From NCBI RefSeq assembly GCF_000003815.2, contig NC_049986.1:15401569-15465568 (forward strand): a stretch of 64,000 nt of DNA, given 5' to 3'. The stretch's first letter is position 1. Every line of letters begins with the position of its first letter. This DNA comes from Branchiostoma floridae (lineage: Eukaryota > Chordata > Leptocardii > Amphioxiformes > Branchiostomatidae). Below, one piece after another: positions 22,934 through 35,791 of this stretch. The translations under genes and the position numbers were made by a program. The notes under the pieces are model-generated. The model was not told where the DNA came from and ran no database searches. It saw only the letters and a list, made by a program, of their open reading frames with translations.

Positions 22934-24252
22934 GTGAGTTACTACTATTTTTCTCTTCTAGAGCCTAGCCTTTATAGTAGAAATAATACCCATAAAATTA
23001 TGTACATTTTTCACGATAAAATTGTCTTTGATTACAATGTTTGTAATACAATGCTACACGAAAATTGGACAGAAGGCATCATTTTTCCTTGTACACCAGT
23101 TGATATTATTAAACTAGAGCTCTAAATGTCAAGTTCATGAAATAAATTCGTTTCATTGTTTTGTAAAGGAACTTGATTGAGGAAATTTGCTGAGGTGAGC
23201 TTAACATCAACAAAAGTGTCCCACAAGTAGGTTAGCACGATTACATAAAGTAAAACCTTATGTAACCTCAAAGGAGATAATTGGACAGAAAATAGTACCA
23301 TTCCTGGCCAAACTTTAGGCGTATTTCAGATTCAGAGAAACGAAAGAGCAGAAGAATTACGACCTCCACTTCCTATGTCTGGATGTAGGTAGAGTATCCT
23401 GGGATGGGTACAGCGAAAATACGACCGCAAACCTAAGTCGTTTCTTTAGATAATCCTGGTTGTGTCGTACACAATTCTGCTGCCATGAGATGTAAATGTT
23501 GTCTCATATTGTAGACGACCAATTCTTCAACAGATCGTGCGATACTAAAACAACATGTACGTCTTCGTGCAACCTGAGCTCGAGAACCCCCTCCCCTTCG
23601 AACTACCGGACTGACAGTGTGAGGTTGTTTTGCTCAAAGTCCAAACAAACGGACTTGTTTGTATACTGGGAGAAAATGTATCCTTCGGATTCAGTCAACA
23701 GCTTCTACCCATATAAGAGCTTTGAAAACATTTGATCACTTAGTCATTGATTTCTTAGGCGGGCTTTGAGATTTACCTACAGTAAAGACAAAACGAATCT
23801 GTCAGATATATACGAATATTTCAGCTCGTGCTCGTGCAGAAAGGAATACAACGTTTATTTACCCATATGTGTAATAGTTCCCTTTGTTACCTACCGTAGA
23901 TTCCACTCGACATAGTCCACTGGCATTGTAGTAACTGACAGTGTTGTAATATAACGTATATGTGTAGTATTAGAATGTAACCATTGCTATCTGTACATTG
24001 CCATACATTGTCACTGATGCAATTGTTGCGCAATAAACCATCATTCATTAAACTCGCTACACTAGTGGCATCACTCAAACCTTTGAGTTAAGTTTAAGTA
24101 CGAACCTTCATACTGAAAAATATTTTGTTTTCAATGTAAATTCATCCCAACAAATTGACAAAGTGTCTTTCAAAAAGAGAACAAAAAGCAAGTTAAAGCA
24201 ATATCCTTTAAATGATTTCCATTTGGATGATTTTTGTTTGTTCCAGAAGACT

Positions 24253-27200
24253 ATGCATCAGTAGAGGCTGACGTGGGCGATAGTTCTCCTGGTGCTTGGG
24301 GTGATGTGTCATAGCGAGAACACTGGGCACGACAGCGGCCAGCACGATTACGTCGGGAACAGCTCACACGAACGTGGGTACGTTATATGGTTCCTTTAAC
24401 AATGTTTGCAGGAGCGGCATATGTTGTGTTAATGACGATTACCATTGACCTTGATGATACGACTGTTATTTAGGTTGGCTTTTTTGGTACATACCACTGC
24501 AATGAAGCTGTTTTTCATTTGTATAATGATGAAAGCTACAAACTCACGTTTGCGCAACTTGATATCTTCTAATGATCTGCAGTTATTAGAAAATGATTGT
24601 TTCCATCTAATTGTTTTCATCTAATAGAAAAAAACAACCTAAATACCTTAAGAGGCATGCGAACGGTTCATTGCTGAATATGATCTTAATTTACTTCTTT
24701 GTATTTTCCACTCTCAATGTCAACCATTAGCAAGGTCACAACTCCTATGAAGATGGGTTTTGAATGCTTGTCTGTGTCGACATAAAATCTATGTTAACTT
24801 TGATCCAACACAAACTCACAGTGTGAATGTGATATATGATGAAGTTCGATGTGCCAGGCTGAAAATGTGAAAATTTTTGTATAATAAAAGGTCAACGTTT
24901 TTTGTTTGTTTGGAGAGCTTGGTTTATTGTTCTAATCTAATGGACGACTAGTCGTCTGATTACGTTGCTCAATGGTGCTGATAATTATAAATTAGTGCCC
25001 ACCCTCTCGAAATTGAGAGAGGGCGGTACAAGAGGCTATCCGTGTGTGAAAGAATGTGCAAACAGTGTACGTCAAACGTGGTGGAAGACGAAACACATTT
25101 TATGTCAAACTGCTCTCTCTATAATCAAGAAAGAAAAGAGCTGTTCGAAGAGACCATCAAATTCCACCCAAACTTCCTCACATTCACTGACAAAAAGAAA
25201 TCAGTTCTCCTGCTAACATCACAAAACCCACACATAATAGAAAATGTGGGATCTTTCGTCTTCCACTGTCTTCGAAAAAGGAGTCGAACCCAATAACCCA
25301 GGATCTAGAGTTAGATTTTACTACCTTTAGACTAGAGTAGACACTTGTGATTTTGTATCTTACATTGTTTGAATCTTTTTATGTTAACTGCAATTAGCCC
25401 ACGGGCAAGAATTTGCAATAAACTTATTACTTATAAAAGCCTCACTGTGTCAAAGGTAAAGGGCGAACAAAGCATATCACTAGTTAGCCAGTGTGTCCAC
25501 ATTTTCCTTGCATGGATACTTCGCGAAATCTCGTACTGGTTTAAATGCTTCGTTCCAAACCACTTCTTTCAAAATGTAACTCTATACTTTTCATAAGTTT
25601 AAGATATGCACATGGCTTAAGGATATCTTAGAAATCGTCCTCATATGAAAAAACAAATCTTCCTGGTACATTGCAAAAAAGATGTACGCTTCACACCTAA
25701 CATTTACACGAGTCATCATTTGCAAGAATTGTGAAATATTCATTCCTGGATATCTAAATTCCCTTGTTGTTTATTTCCCTTTGTCAGTGACAGCCATGAA
25801 GGTGAGCTGAAAGACTTTTGTCGTGGAGAGTGCCCCGAGTACGAGGTGCTGTGCCACACCGATGAATACGATGTGAGGCGGTACAAAAGCGCCCTCTGGA
25901 TCTCCACCACGGTATCGGACCCGTCTCTGTACCAGGGCCACGCGCGCGGCTGGAACCGCCTGCACAAGTACATCAGAGGAGGGAACAAGGAAGGTACGGT
26001 TACTACGGTAAAATCTAACTGTATATATGTTGAAGGTGAATCGAGGGTTTGAATTTTGGCTGTTTTGCTCTCCCGACTTCAACGGCACTGGAGATGTACA
26101 TGTAACTCTCTGACAAGGTTTAATCCATGTTGCAAATTGTCCTTTAAACCTATATTTTAGACAAAGGTTGTTCGTTTTGCCGGCGGCAGTGAAAGATAAG
26201 CACCCATTTTTTGCAACGCCCTAAGGACGGGGCTGATATAGTATTGAACGTATCGAATTGATTGACTTCGGCCGATGCTGGCCACTTTGAATTGAGACTA
26301 ACATGACTATCTATGGTGCTGGATATTTGTACAGAATTACAGTTGTATACTGTAGTTATTATCTCGTAACATTTCCAGGAGTGAAGATGCCGTACACCGC
26401 GCCCCTGGTGACGCAAACCCGGGAACCCCAGGAGAGCCCCTTCCACGAGGTCACCGTGTCCATGCCGCTTCCGAAGGACATGGCTAAGAACCCTCCCACA
26501 CCGATCGACCCTCATGTATGTTTATCATAATTATTTCTGGTTGTGTCCTAGAGTTAGGTTAAGTAGGAAGAAGGAAGAAGGTTCACTTACTGTCACTGAA
26601 TTGAAGTAGAGGGTATTACGTGGTACTAAACCATATTAGGTTGAGGACGCGGGCACTGAGGGAGAAGATCATCATCTTGGTGCAGGTGCAGGTGCAGGTG
26701 CAGGTGCAGATGCAGGTGCAGGTGCAGGTGCAGGTGGTTTGTGGTTGGCTGGCTGGTGGCTTTTGGCTCCTCTGTAGGCAGGGGCGCCGCTCCCTGACCG
26801 CCACTCTGCTGTGCGGCGACGAGTACCCGTAATAAAAGATTCATAGTATCATAGACTTCAACTAAAGGTTGGAATTGGATATCTATCACTATCATATGAC
26901 TCTAAAAAACAACAGTCATGCCTGACTTTCTTCATCGCCTTACCAACTGTGCCCTCTGTCCCAGGTGGTGATCGATCTCGTACCCGAGTCTATCATGTAC
27001 GTGAAGAATTACACAGGCCGTGCCGCCCGTGTCGGGTTTGTGGCAGAGCGGGAGGCCAAGAAGTTTTTCACCACCCTGGAGAACAACCATGAACCTTTCC
27101 TCGGCAAGAACGACTATTTCTACATCGCTCAATACAACAGGTAATCATATATATGCCTTTTGTTTGGTTTTTGTTGCTGGTCTAACAAGCAATCAAGGCT

Positions 27201-30200
27201 GCTCTGCAAAACTTGAAAGAATGCAAAGGCTATTTGGTAAGACCTAGCCTGTGATAATTAATGGACCTTACGAATTTGGGTGACAGCTTACAACTTTTAT
27301 GATTTCGTGACATCCACGTAGCTGAGAACGGTGTGACTGAACTCACGCATCCTGGTGTCCTCACAGGCGCAGTCACACTGGGTCCTCTGACCCGAAAACG
27401 TACAACGAGATCTGGGTTTTCGCCATCAATGAGAAGATATTCAAGTGGTTGGAGTTCAACGATCTCAACGGCCGTGGAGAGGGACTCCCCCACTGCCTCC
27501 TTCACAACGACAGAGTCGGCTCGTGGCACAAGATGAACCAGGAGGACATCCCTGTAGAGGCTCTGGCCAGGAGACAGTGCTCTGAGACATTCTGTGAAGG
27601 TACAAAACAGTACATTCGCTTACAAATGTAAAATAGTTCACTTAGCATCACTTGCAAATATGTTATCCCTAGAATCTTAACCACTGCATATTTTGCAGCA
27701 CCTAAGAAGTGTCCTAAGTTTTCGGCAAAGGCGGTGAAAGAGGTGGACGATGAGACCATACAACTTAGACAGGAGGACGACATGAAGGCTCTTGGTGTCG
27801 TCCCTCTCACATGTAACTTCGACACGGCTTTACATTCGACTGTAGGGCCAATGGTACAATATTTGAATAAAAAGGGTAAGTAGAACGTTTTTACTCGGGA
27901 CAAAAATGGCATCTTTCTTAAAATTCTAATTTTATTTCCGAAGAGAAAAGTTTACCTAAAATGAAAAGCCATTTTTGAAAGTGGCATAGAGGGTGTTTTA
28001 TGTAGATGGCGGGTCAAAGCAGCCCAGACGTTTGCACGAACACAATATTTACTATGAAAATCTATTTACTACTTTATTCCTTTTTTCTCTTTATAGGCGT
28101 CCCTTTGTCAGACGTCGCGGCAAGCATGACTTCTATCATAGAGAAGCGAGAGGACGTTGATGGAGAGGAAGGATGCGGCAAATTCTACAAAGTCTATTTC
28201 ATTATGGGCGGCGCCGGCAAAAGTGGCGACCCTGAAGATGTGAGATGGTGTTTAAATGATCTTTGGAATATGGAATATACAAAACTGGTGTTCGTGTCGG
28301 GATAGAAAAATATGATTTACTTGCTGTATTCTCTTTCCACAGGATTATACCCTGATTTTAGACGAGGACCTCTTCAACGCACCGAAAACGTTTGAAGTGT
28401 TGCACGATGCGAACGCAGGAGGGAAGTAAGATGTCCACTTATTTTTACGTAGGGGCTTCAGATCAGACTCGGTAGATCATAATGTGTGTACACACATGGA
28501 TATGAGAAATGATGATAACAAAAGACAAGATACAAGGAAACGCATTTGGTTGGAAAAAGCAGCAGGACCTGCCTAGCCGAAAGGAGATCTTTTATAGCCA
28601 CCCTCTCAAGTATAAGTACTTCAACACTGATTACGTTCATTAGTTCATACGTTCATACAGCTAACAGATATTCTTGCTGGGATCTGTATTCTGACCAGAA
28701 CAAGTACTGGTCGTGACATAATGGGTAATGGACTTGTAGTAAATTAACGAATTAATATCCATGGCAGTAAACACCTTCTCAGTACATCAAATAGTCACAT
28801 TCAGTATATTTCTGGCGTAGTATATTTCTGATCGCTATCCATTTATCAGACACTGGCATCCTTTCAAATTTATGTCACTAAAATATGACGCTGTACTTTT
28901 CATCGTAACACAGTAACTTCTACACCAAATGTTTTGGTGGTAACGCCTACTACGAACCAACCACAGTTACTGCAACGTTCAAGACGACCGTAGACAAGTT
29001 GAGGGAAGTGAAGAAGTGCATGTTGGAAGACCACTTCAGCGTGGTCGAGTACCACACACAGTCCAGGCTGTTCAACAGGTTTAATACGGTAAGAAGTCCT
29101 TGAAAATCATCCATGTTTAAAATCTATTTTCTTCAGAATGGCATTATTGAAGACTATACTAACAGAATTGCTAGCTTAATGTTGTTTGAACTGTTTCCAT
29201 TGATGATGACTTGTAACACATTATTAACCCACAAATATGGTGGACCCTTTACGTCATTGCCTCGTGACAATATAATAGAAAATTCACAAAAAAATCTTGC
29301 CCGTGGACTAATTGCAGGCAACATGAAAGGTACAGACAAACAGTCTTTGACAATGTAACAATGTGTCTACTCTAGTCTAAAATCTAACTCTAAATTCGAA
29401 TGATCCCACCTTTCTGTAATGTGTGGGTTTTGTGATAATGTGATTAAGGAGGAGACTAGTTGTTTCTTTTTGTCATTGAACGTGGTGATATCTAAGAGGA
29501 CTTTAGTAGTGGCCTCTTTAAAGAGGCAGTTTGAAGCAGTTTCTGGACAGTTTCAGCTCATCACTGTAATGTTACGATACTCACAGTTGCTGGTTTGCCT
29601 ACTAGATCCACATCGATGCCGACCTGAACTGCAGGAGTCAAGAAGGCCGTCCTGAGTTCAACCTTAACCTTCCACTGAGTAAGATATACAGCCAGGACGA
29701 GGCGAAGCCTGTGTTCGGGGACCGCTGCACCACGTACGAGTGTCCCAACGAGTCTATTGTCATGAGAATTGAGAACAACCTCAGACTGCTGAAACACCCA
29801 TCAGGTAACATCAAGTAGAAGCACTGCCAATAACGTATCTCTGATGACTATATTATCACAATCGGGATGTAAATTGAAATTGTAGAAAGCTGTGAATGGA
29901 TTGTGATTTGGGAAAAAAGGATGGCACAGAAATATTCTCATAATCTTTCAACTATTTCGCTGGTCTTGGGCGTTTACTCTTCGAATGAATCTTCTCTCTT
30001 GCTAATTCTACAGCAAAGTGGCTCTGCTCCAACAGCACAGGCGTATCCTGTACGTACGAACAGGCCTGGGAGAAGGCACTCCAGCCCATCCTGTCATACA
30101 TCAACGGCAAGAACGAGGGCAACGTTATGATGGACCTGACGAGACCTCTGTATGGACAGGTATGGGACTTATTTCTATATAAGTATTGGTAGATACTGTA

Positions 30201-33200
30201 CGGATTGTTGTGACCACTTTCGCGTAGAATCCTATTCGACAAACTCGATCAAGAAGTACAGTTTGGTCCAGGAGAAGCTGTGGGTCCAACGCTGCAATTG
30301 CAATCTGGTGATAGGGCTGTTGTTTTTAACCGTGATTGTATTAGCAATTTAGAATGACGCACTTATCATCTTACATTCATCGCTCATTTGCCCTGCTCTC
30401 GATTGTACTTTCATCGTGCTTAGGAATTACATATAATTTAGGTCATGTTAGCGGCATCAAGAGGCCTTATAGATATCTCCATAGAAATGACCCTATTTGG
30501 TATGCTTAAGTGTCTATAAAATCTTGGCGCTTTAGTTTAAACAGACCAATTTGGCAGACTGAGTGTGCACATGTGTGATAATAACTAAAAATATGAAGTT
30601 AAAGTACTGCATGGTTCTTTATTTACCCAGGGATACACAGGGGAGAAAGGAAACGAGTGCGTGAAGACGTTCACGTTGTGCATGTTCATGCCAGAGGAAC
30701 ATACAGAGAACCCACCAAAGCCCGTCGATGACCGTGTACGTACACGCTGTATTATCCATGATTGATAATGGACGTTACGCTAGATAGCATGTAGGTTTGA
30801 TTTGTAATTGGCTGAGGTTTAATGTCGACTATTAAATGCAATACACAGTTGCAAGGAAAATTACAATAGCACTGTGTTCATTTTTGTATGAAAACGAGAT
30901 TCAATGACTCTACTCCAACAGGGTGTAGTTTTCAAGTATGACATTGCTACATTTACCAATCACTTAAGTTCTCAATGGTTCATTTCAGATCGGCATCCGG
31001 TCAGGAGACAAAGAAAGTTACTGGTTCCAGTCCGTGTTCGTAGGACGGCCGACCCCGGACAGGCTGTACAAGTCCCTAACAGACATGATTGAGCAACTGG
31101 ACGCTCTCAAGCCGTTCGGAGTCGATTATTCCATAGATGGAACGGTAAAACCATGTTTGCACTTGTCCTAATTATACAATTATTCATCAGAATATACCTT
31201 AATCATATGGAAGACAACGACTAAAATCATTGTATAAGACGTTTATTTGCAAGTTCGTGCCGGAGGGCTAATTGCAAGTACATGATATGAACATAGTAGA
31301 TATACAAGTGACAATTGACAGTCATTAACAATATTCTACTCTAATACTACTGTTGGCTATTTCTAAACAGGTTGGGTTTGACTTCTTTGTATAAACACTT
31401 GTAGCGATGTAATTATGAAGACCTCTTCTGAGTCATCGAATAAATTTGTTACGGAGAGTTAGACATTTTTCTTGGTACGTTGTACTGTCATAATTTTTTT
31501 CAAGTAAGTAAGGTAATCATTTGCTTTCATTCAGAGACACTTGAAGTCCCTTAATGTTTGTATCATTGAATATTTCAGTATTCCTACCTATGAAAGGTGC
31601 GGCAATGATCTGATCATTCTCACCAGGTTGACAAATAGATATAATTTTTTGGATAAACATTTTGACGTTTCTGTGTTCCAGGAACTTTGGTTCGGAGGGT
31701 ACGACCACCCTGGCGATGAGCAAGGTCTGAATGAAATCATCGTTGTACACCAGCAGCACATTTACTGGAAGGTAAGAACATTCTTTATGTTTTGTCATTA
31801 AATCTGTGAGCACGGCTTGTCCTTTTGCAAATTTAATGTCCTAAACATATAAAATCCTTTATTGACTCCAGACTTTAATTCACAGAGCATACTTTTGAAC
31901 GTTTTGGCAGCTCCATAGCTACTTTTCTTGTGGCCAAAATGGCCAACATGTTTCCTTCAAATATTCCTAAATAAATCCTTATACATTCCGAGCAAAAGGA
32001 GGGAGAGGAGGAGGAAGAGAAGGAGGAGACGGACGCCCATGATCACGACTGGGTGGACCTTCCCAAGCCGGAAGGCTGCAATGACGAAACTTGTCTAGAC
32101 ATCCACGTCATTAAAGAGTACGGCGAGGTCATGGAGATACGCTTCCCAAAGAGTAGGTTCTTTTAAAAATGTTTCCAACTTTCTGCCAAAAATGGAAATT
32201 TCCCCCGTGGTGTTTGAAGTCTTGATTTCAAGTCTTATTAAAGAGGCGATATATGCATTGTCCACTAATTACCGTGACAGAAGGTCTTTGATATAGAAGG
32301 TTTTTGATACAAATTTAGAAAGATAAGGACCACCATTGCTTACATTACGTTCCGTTGCTGTATTTGTGTGTACAACAAAGGTATCTAACATTACAGCTTC
32401 TTTCAGATTTGAGTAAAGAGTGTAAAATGACGTGGACGGAGGTGGACGGAACTTTAATGAGTTGTTCTTTATATAGTTCAATGTTTGATTCATTTCTGAC
32501 AACTTGATGTCGTTTCTAGCCAAGAGCGTGTGTCATTGGGTGAAGGGCTGCATGCAGGGGTCGTCCGGGCGGGCTCCTTTCCTGGCTGTCTTTAAGTACT
32601 TCAACGGAGACAACGCGGAGAAGGCGGTGATTGGAGAGATGAAGTCACCAATTGTTGTACAGGTGAGTTGTGAAGTTCGATCCCCAAAATTGAACGAGCC
32701 CAGGAGAGTGCCAATGCTTCCTTGCTTTTATAATAATTATTGAATTACTTTGGATCATAACGAAATTTGGATATGCTAGTATGTATAGTGTTTTCAACCC
32801 CATTTCCCGTGTTTCAGGTGAAAACACCAAGTGAGGAAGAGGAGAGGAAGGACATCAGTGCGTGTGATCTTGAGTATCAGATATGTGTCATTCTGCCCGA
32901 TGCCTGGATCGACCAGGGCAAGGACATTCCAAAACCGAAGAGAGAGGGGGTGCGTCATTTATTTTGTCGTTACAAGCAACACTCATCTATTGATTCTACC
33001 TTTAGAACAAGATAGATCTATCTAACACTCGATGATAGAGTTTGGAGGGTTAGAGATTAGACTGGAGACAAAAATGCGTAAGTGGAATTCACCGAGCAAC
33101 ATGTTTTCATATTATGTTTTCATTTCTACCTTATATCAGAATAATTTATCTACGTATCAGAGTCAGAAAGGTTCTTGCCCCTCTCCATAGTCCCATTTTC

Positions 33201-35791
33201 CCTATCTCTCACACAGATGTCAACGTTTGACAACGAATTTGCGGACGCCTACGTCATTTCTCTGAAGGGAGTGACTGACGCCGTGCTGGAAAGCACCTTG
33301 ACAGAACGTATCGCAGGACTTAGACAAAAGCTGGAGGAGAAGGAACTCGAGTTCAACAAGGTCTGAAAAACTTACGCCAACATAGGGAAATATTTGACGC
33401 TTTGGATCAATACAAAACATTTATATATATATACAAGTGTACTTAGTCTAACACATCTCTGCCTTTTCCGCCCCCCCCCCCCCCAAGGACTGGGTGTTGA
33501 TCTTTAAGTACGACGCCCCTTTCACTCCCCCTGAGGAGACGGTTACCTATATGGCTTTTCTCAAGCCTTCTGCAACAACAGATGAAGGTAATTAAGAACT
33601 TATTTTATACATATTCGTATGTGATTTTAGCCCATTATCAAGAAGTATGTCCGATTTGTCAATGTACCTTTTAATGTACAGAACATGTAATTGAGCCGTC
33701 TGGCTGCTAAGTATTCTTTCAATAAAACCCATTTATTATAAGGCCATAGCAAGTAAATTTTATGGATGACATCAGCGCGCGCATTAATTTTCGCCTCATT
33801 TCAGAAAAACAAACACTGTCAAGATTTTTTTTTCTTCTGCAGGGATGGTCAACATGACGATAAAGTACCAAAATGAGCAAATATGTTGTATTGTAGCATG
33901 ATAATTGTACTTGTAGAAGTGACACTTGCGAGGTACCCAGGGCTGTAGTTGTAGAAATGAAACTTATTGCCATGGATAGTTGTAAAAGTGGCACCAATAT
34001 GGAAGCCATGAGTGTGGTTACCAACTTTGTTGGTGATGCCAGGCTACCACACTAGTGTCACTTCTACCACACCAGTACATGTCTTGAATACAGGAATGAA
34101 TGCCTTGTTGGCTCTGATACCATGTTTTGTCCCTTTAATTTTTGTTACAACATTCATCACAACTTTATGGTGCCTATTTTTGAAAATGTAGCCATCTTGT
34201 TTTTTTTTCTTCACCCATCTTGTTTTTTTCGCCCTATCGCACTATTTTTGCAGTCTGCAGTCAGAGGATGTCATCCATAAAATTTACTTGCTGTGGCCTA
34301 ACTTGATCGCACCGATAAAGGTCTTGCTCTATCGAAGAAAGTCTTTGAGTGAACATCTGCTAAAGAAAGCATTCTTTTTTTACCTTGCCGGGCCATAGCC
34401 CGGCAAGGTAATGAGGCCCGATCTTTACATGGTTCAATCAATGGTTCAATCAATGGTTCAATGTTAACCCAGCCCTTCCAAAGGCCCCTCAAAAGGCCCT
34501 TTTCTCTTTGCCCAATTTTATGGCTTAGTTAGACAAGGGTACATTGCAGGCCAGTATTAAAACTGTATTTTAGACGTATGTGGTCCAGCGTAAATAAAGC
34601 TACGCTTTAACCCATGTTTATCATAAAGATATATCAAAAATTGCATCAGAAGGAATTTATTTTGTAATAAAGAATAATGCATACTCATTGTGGGTCAAAA
34701 AGTTTTACAATACCGGTTTATTGTGCCAATAATTTATCTGACATAGATTATGTTAATGAGGTAAATTTCCCTACACTTGGGGATTTTTGCTGCATTTCAT
34801 ACTACAGTTGCTAGGTGTCGCTCTTTGTACAACAACAAAAAAAAGTACATTGCAACAACATGAAACAAAAAAATAGCCGCAAACTTCGGGGCTAGTAGCC
34901 AGGTAAGTACATTTTAAAGACATTTGTGACTATGAATGTCCTTGATAGAGTTTGTATTGTGTGAAAAATAGATTTGAGACTGGATTGGCAGCTGGAGAAG
35001 TCACTAAAGCTTTCCCGTACAAGAATTGGGGCGGGAGGGGGGCGACATGTGGAACTCTGTGGTTGTCTCTGATTATTTTGATGTGATCCTCATGTTAACT
35101 GATGAACACTGGTGAAGCGCCGAGGTACCTTTTCCTGACGAAATCCCTACTACCCGGCAAGGTACAGCTTTTTTTAAAGCACTTGTTTTCATTTCCAAAA
35201 CTCTTCTCGAGTGCACAACAGTATGATTCCACACACAAGCACAACGATAGAAAACATAACAGCCATCAAATAACTGTCTCACAAAAAATCGTAAGTGTTT
35301 GGACAGGAAAATTAAACGATATTTTATCCGTAATAGCCAACCACTGTGTCTTGATACTCAGAAGCTAGAAACTCGAATGGAAGTTTAATATTGTTTTTTA
35401 ATAATTTTTTAATATTGTTCAATACCAATGGACAGTTATTCTTGCATTCATGTTTCAACCATATATGCACATGGTCACAACGTACTTAAGTTACTTGTAA
35501 CCATTTAGTTTGTAACAGGCAAGCGTCAGTAGTTATTGTTTCCTCTTTTACTCCTCGCTGTCTTTTCATTGTTTTTTTTTCTTTTGTGCTGACCGTCTAG
35601 AGATGTCAAGCTACGAGGCCAGTGTGGCAAGACCGGCTAGCGACGAGGAGAAACCAGCCAAGGAGAAGAGAGAGGGAGGTGATGAGAGCAAGAAAGAAGC
35701 GGAACATATGGAGGGGGAAGAGGAAGTTGAGGACGGTGAAGAAGAGAAAAAGACACCAGAAGCAGGAGGCGATGGAGAAAATGGGGAATAG
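24253..35791 (+). CDS. Gene C: four-unit SOUL/HEBP-like protein, first coding exon interrupted by a stop
   Basis: Close paralog of gene B with the same 20 exons: 24253-24377, 25788-25993, 26379-26515, 26965-27140, 27367-27599, 27699-27875, 28097-28239, 28343-28425, 28914-29088, 29606-29804, 30014-30159, 30631-30735, 30989-31144, 31682-31771, 31993-32152, 32520-32662, 32818-32949, 33217-33360, 33488-33587, 35601-35791. Phases all agree, for 1007 codons including the final stop. Codon 4 of the signal-peptide exon is TAG (24262-24264). The rest of that exon still encodes a hydrophobic stretch (VLLVLGVMCH) and the other 19 exons are open. The N-terminal His-rich repeat is almost gone. The next in-frame ATG (24304) would give no signal peptide. 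The fifth exon could instead start at 27373. It is either a recently inactivated gene, an allele, or one using another 5' exon. Confidence 0.75.
24262..24264 (+). other. In-frame TAG in the gene C signal peptide
   Basis: Read from the ATG at 24253, aligned with that of B, the codons are ATG CAT CAG TAG. The reading then continues in the B frame to the conserved donor at 24378. Relative to B one extra codon is present here. Confidence 0.85.
24985..25420 (+). mobile_element. LINE 3' fragment with C-terminal zinc-knuckle-like coding remnant
   Basis: A frame at about 25042-25296 encodes CERMCKQC, then VEDETHFMSNC and LYNQERKELFEE. This C-x2-C..H..C pattern is found at the C-terminus of many LINE reverse transcriptases. 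The 3' end carries GCCCACGGGCAAGAATTTGC and a tail shared with the minus-strand copy at 29290-29440. It lies in a gene C intron and is inactive. Confidence 0.65.
26681..26737. repeat. (GGTGCA)n hexanucleotide repeat
   Basis: About nine near-perfect units in an intron of gene C, with one GATGCA variant. It gives alternating Val-Gln or His-Leu shadow frames. Confidence 0.95.
29290..29440 (-). mobile_element. LINE 3' fragment, antisense
   Basis: The reverse complement matches the end of the LINE fragment at 24985-25420, including AATTAGTCCACGGGCAAGAT and the block AGAGTTAGATTTTA..ACTAGAGTAGACAC. It sits in an intron of gene C. Shorter tails with GGGCTAAT(T/C)GCAAGTACATG occur at about 31240-31290 and 560-610. 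Confidence 0.65.
33741..34299. mobile_element. MITE with about 33-bp terminal inverted repeats
   Basis: Its ends, 33741-33773 and 34267-34299, are reverse complements with one mismatch, beginning AGGCCATAGCAAGTAAAT. The interior is non-coding and includes repeats of a TTGTAGAA(A/G)TG type. It lies in the last intron of gene C, which is 2 kb against about 0.5 kb in B. Confidence 0.8.
34381..34410. repeat. Perfect 13-bp hairpin
   Basis: TACCTTGCCGGGC and its exact reverse complement are separated by CATA. CCCGGCAAGGTA occurs again at 35153-35164, and three 13-bp TGGTTCAATCAA-type units follow at about 34430-34462. It may be part of another transposon in the gene C last intron. Confidence 0.75.

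Noticed and set aside
26681-26737. CRISPR-like short repeats
   Set aside because: A continuous hexanucleotide microsatellite without spacers, in an animal-type genome.
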